Positions 5,656 to 6,302 of a stretch of 6,302 nt of DNA are shown in pieces (position 1 is the first letter of the stretch; every line of letters starts with the position of its first letter). Source of the stretch: Comamonadaceae bacterium (GTDB lineage Bacteria; Pseudomonadota; Gammaproteobacteria; Burkholderiales; Burkholderiaceae_C); the NCBI GenBank assembly GCA_947464665.1, contig CANHXV010000117.1, forward strand, positions 1 to 6,302, in the 5' to 3' direction. The position numbers and the translations under genes are program-made. The notes under the pieces are model-generated. The model was not told the origin of the DNA and did not search any database. It saw only the letters and a list, made by a program, of their open reading frames with translations.

Positions 5656-6302
5656 ATGCGGTCAGCGGTTATTTCCGCTTTAGACATGTCCAAAAAATCG
5701 AAATCAAAATCTTCACAGAAACCCGACTTGATTGAAGCGCCAAGATTGCATTGGGCATTGCGCGTTTGTCTGTGGGCGTTCGGCCTGGTCTTGGCAGGTT
5801 TGATGTCCGTGCTGATGGTGGTGGGTGTGGCCATGGTCATGGCCTATCCCCAACTGCCTGACACGTCCGATCTGGCCGAATATCGCCCCAAATTACCTTT
5901 GCGCATTTACACGGCAGACGGCGCCTTGATGGGCGAGTTTGGCGAAGAACGTCGCAACCTGACACCCATCCGAGAAATCCCGCAGGTCATGAAAGACGCC
6001 GTGTTGTCCATCGAGGATTCTCGCTTTTACCAGCACGGTGGGCTGGACTATTTGGGTCTCATCAGGGCGGGCATCGCCAACTTGAGCAAACGAAAAAGCC
6101 AAGGTGCATCGACCATCACCATGCAAGTGGCGCGCAATGTTTATTTGTCCACTGAAAAAACTTACACCCGCAAAATTTATGAAATTTTGCTGACCTTCAA
6201 GCTTGAACATTTGCTCACCAAAGATCAAATTCTCGAGATCTACATGAATCAAATTTTCCTAGGCAACAGAGCCTATGGATTTGCTTCAGCCGCCGAAACT
6301 TA
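5656..6302 (+). CDS. mrcA: Penicillin-binding protein 1A, N-terminal transglycosylase part, cut by window edge
   Basis: Class A PBP (ponA/mrcA), a bifunctional peptidoglycan glycosyltransferase/transpeptidase anchored in the inner membrane. Counting from ATG 5686, residues 1-26 are a Lys/Ser-rich cytoplasmic tail, about 27-52 a transmembrane helix, and from about 80 the GT51 domain. GT51 motifs are intact: EDSRFYQHGG at 110-119 with catalytic Glu110, QGASTITMQVARN at 139-151, RKIYEILLTFKLE from 162 and EIYMNQIFLGNRAYGFASAAE from 184. The transpeptidase domain would lie beyond the window. Two ATGs are possible, 5656 (ten residues longer, MRSAVISALD) and 5686 (MSKKSKSKSS); neither has a visible Shine-Dalgarno. 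Gene is divergent from the pil operon, the usual arrangement for this locus. Confidence 0.95.
   Translation, partial: MRSAVISALDMSKKSKSKSSQKPDLIEAPRLHWALRVCLWAFGLVLAGLMSVLMVVGVAMVMAYPQLPDTSDLAEYRPKLPLRIYTADGALMGEFGEERRNLTPIREIPQVMKDAVLSIEDSRFYQHGGLDYLGLIRAGIANLSKRKSQGASTITMQVARNVYLSTEKTYTRKIYEILLTFKLEHLLTKDQILEIYMNQIFLGNRAYGFASAAET

Noticed and set aside
5604..5840. Leftward 78-codon frame over the ponA start
   Set aside because: It is antisense to the conserved PBP1A N-terminus, and its protein is low in hydrophobic pattern and matches nothing recognised.
5893..6252. Leftward 119-codon frame inside ponA
   Set aside because: It lies antisense to the GT51 transglycosylase motifs, which are clearly the coding strand.

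Overview
The window reads as a Burkholderiales-type betaproteobacterial chromosome. The evidence is the order ponA <-> pilM-N-O-P-Q - aroK - aroB - dgt and the style of the AroK, AroB and Dgt sequences. By eye the G+C is near 50%, which is low for most Comamonadaceae or Burkholderiaceae and would suit a freshwater lineage with a small or AT-shifted genome. The genus cannot be named from sequence alone. All DNA except the divergent promoter region (about 5578-5655) is coding.

Positions 5577 down to 1 hold one compact leftward gene train with no terminator visible between genes. In order: a short PilM-like protein (4873-5577), a PilN-like protein (4283-4879), a single polypeptide combining PilO-like and PilP-like parts (3294-4286), a short PilQ secretin (1921-3297), shikimate kinase AroK (1362-1910), 3-dehydroquinate synthase AroB (253-1365) and the start of a Dgt-type deoxyguanosinetriphosphate triphosphohydrolase (1-272, cut by the window edge). 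Junctions are overlaps of 7, 4 and 4 bp, a 10-bp gap, an overlap of 4 bp, then an overlap of about 8-20 bp, so translational coupling is likely throughout. Rightward from about 5656/5686 runs the N-terminal part of penicillin-binding protein 1A (ponA/mrcA), also cut by the window edge.

The pil genes should form the alignment complex and outer-membrane pore of a type IV pilus or DNA-uptake pseudopilus: PilM on the cytoplasmic face, PilN and PilO across the inner membrane, PilP joining them to the PilQ secretin. The module is reduced relative to the standard pilMNOPQ set. PilM lacks the second half of the actin-like fold and any obvious nucleotide site. PilN keeps only part of its PilM-binding motif. 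PilO and PilP are fused, so PilP has no lipoprotein signal. PilQ lacks the N-terminal AMIN domains. In layout and sizes it resembles the gammaproteobacterial comABCDE/hofMNOPQ competence loci more than a full twitching-pilus locus. The aromatic biosynthesis genes and dgt are the usual syntenic partners of this locus and have intact motifs.
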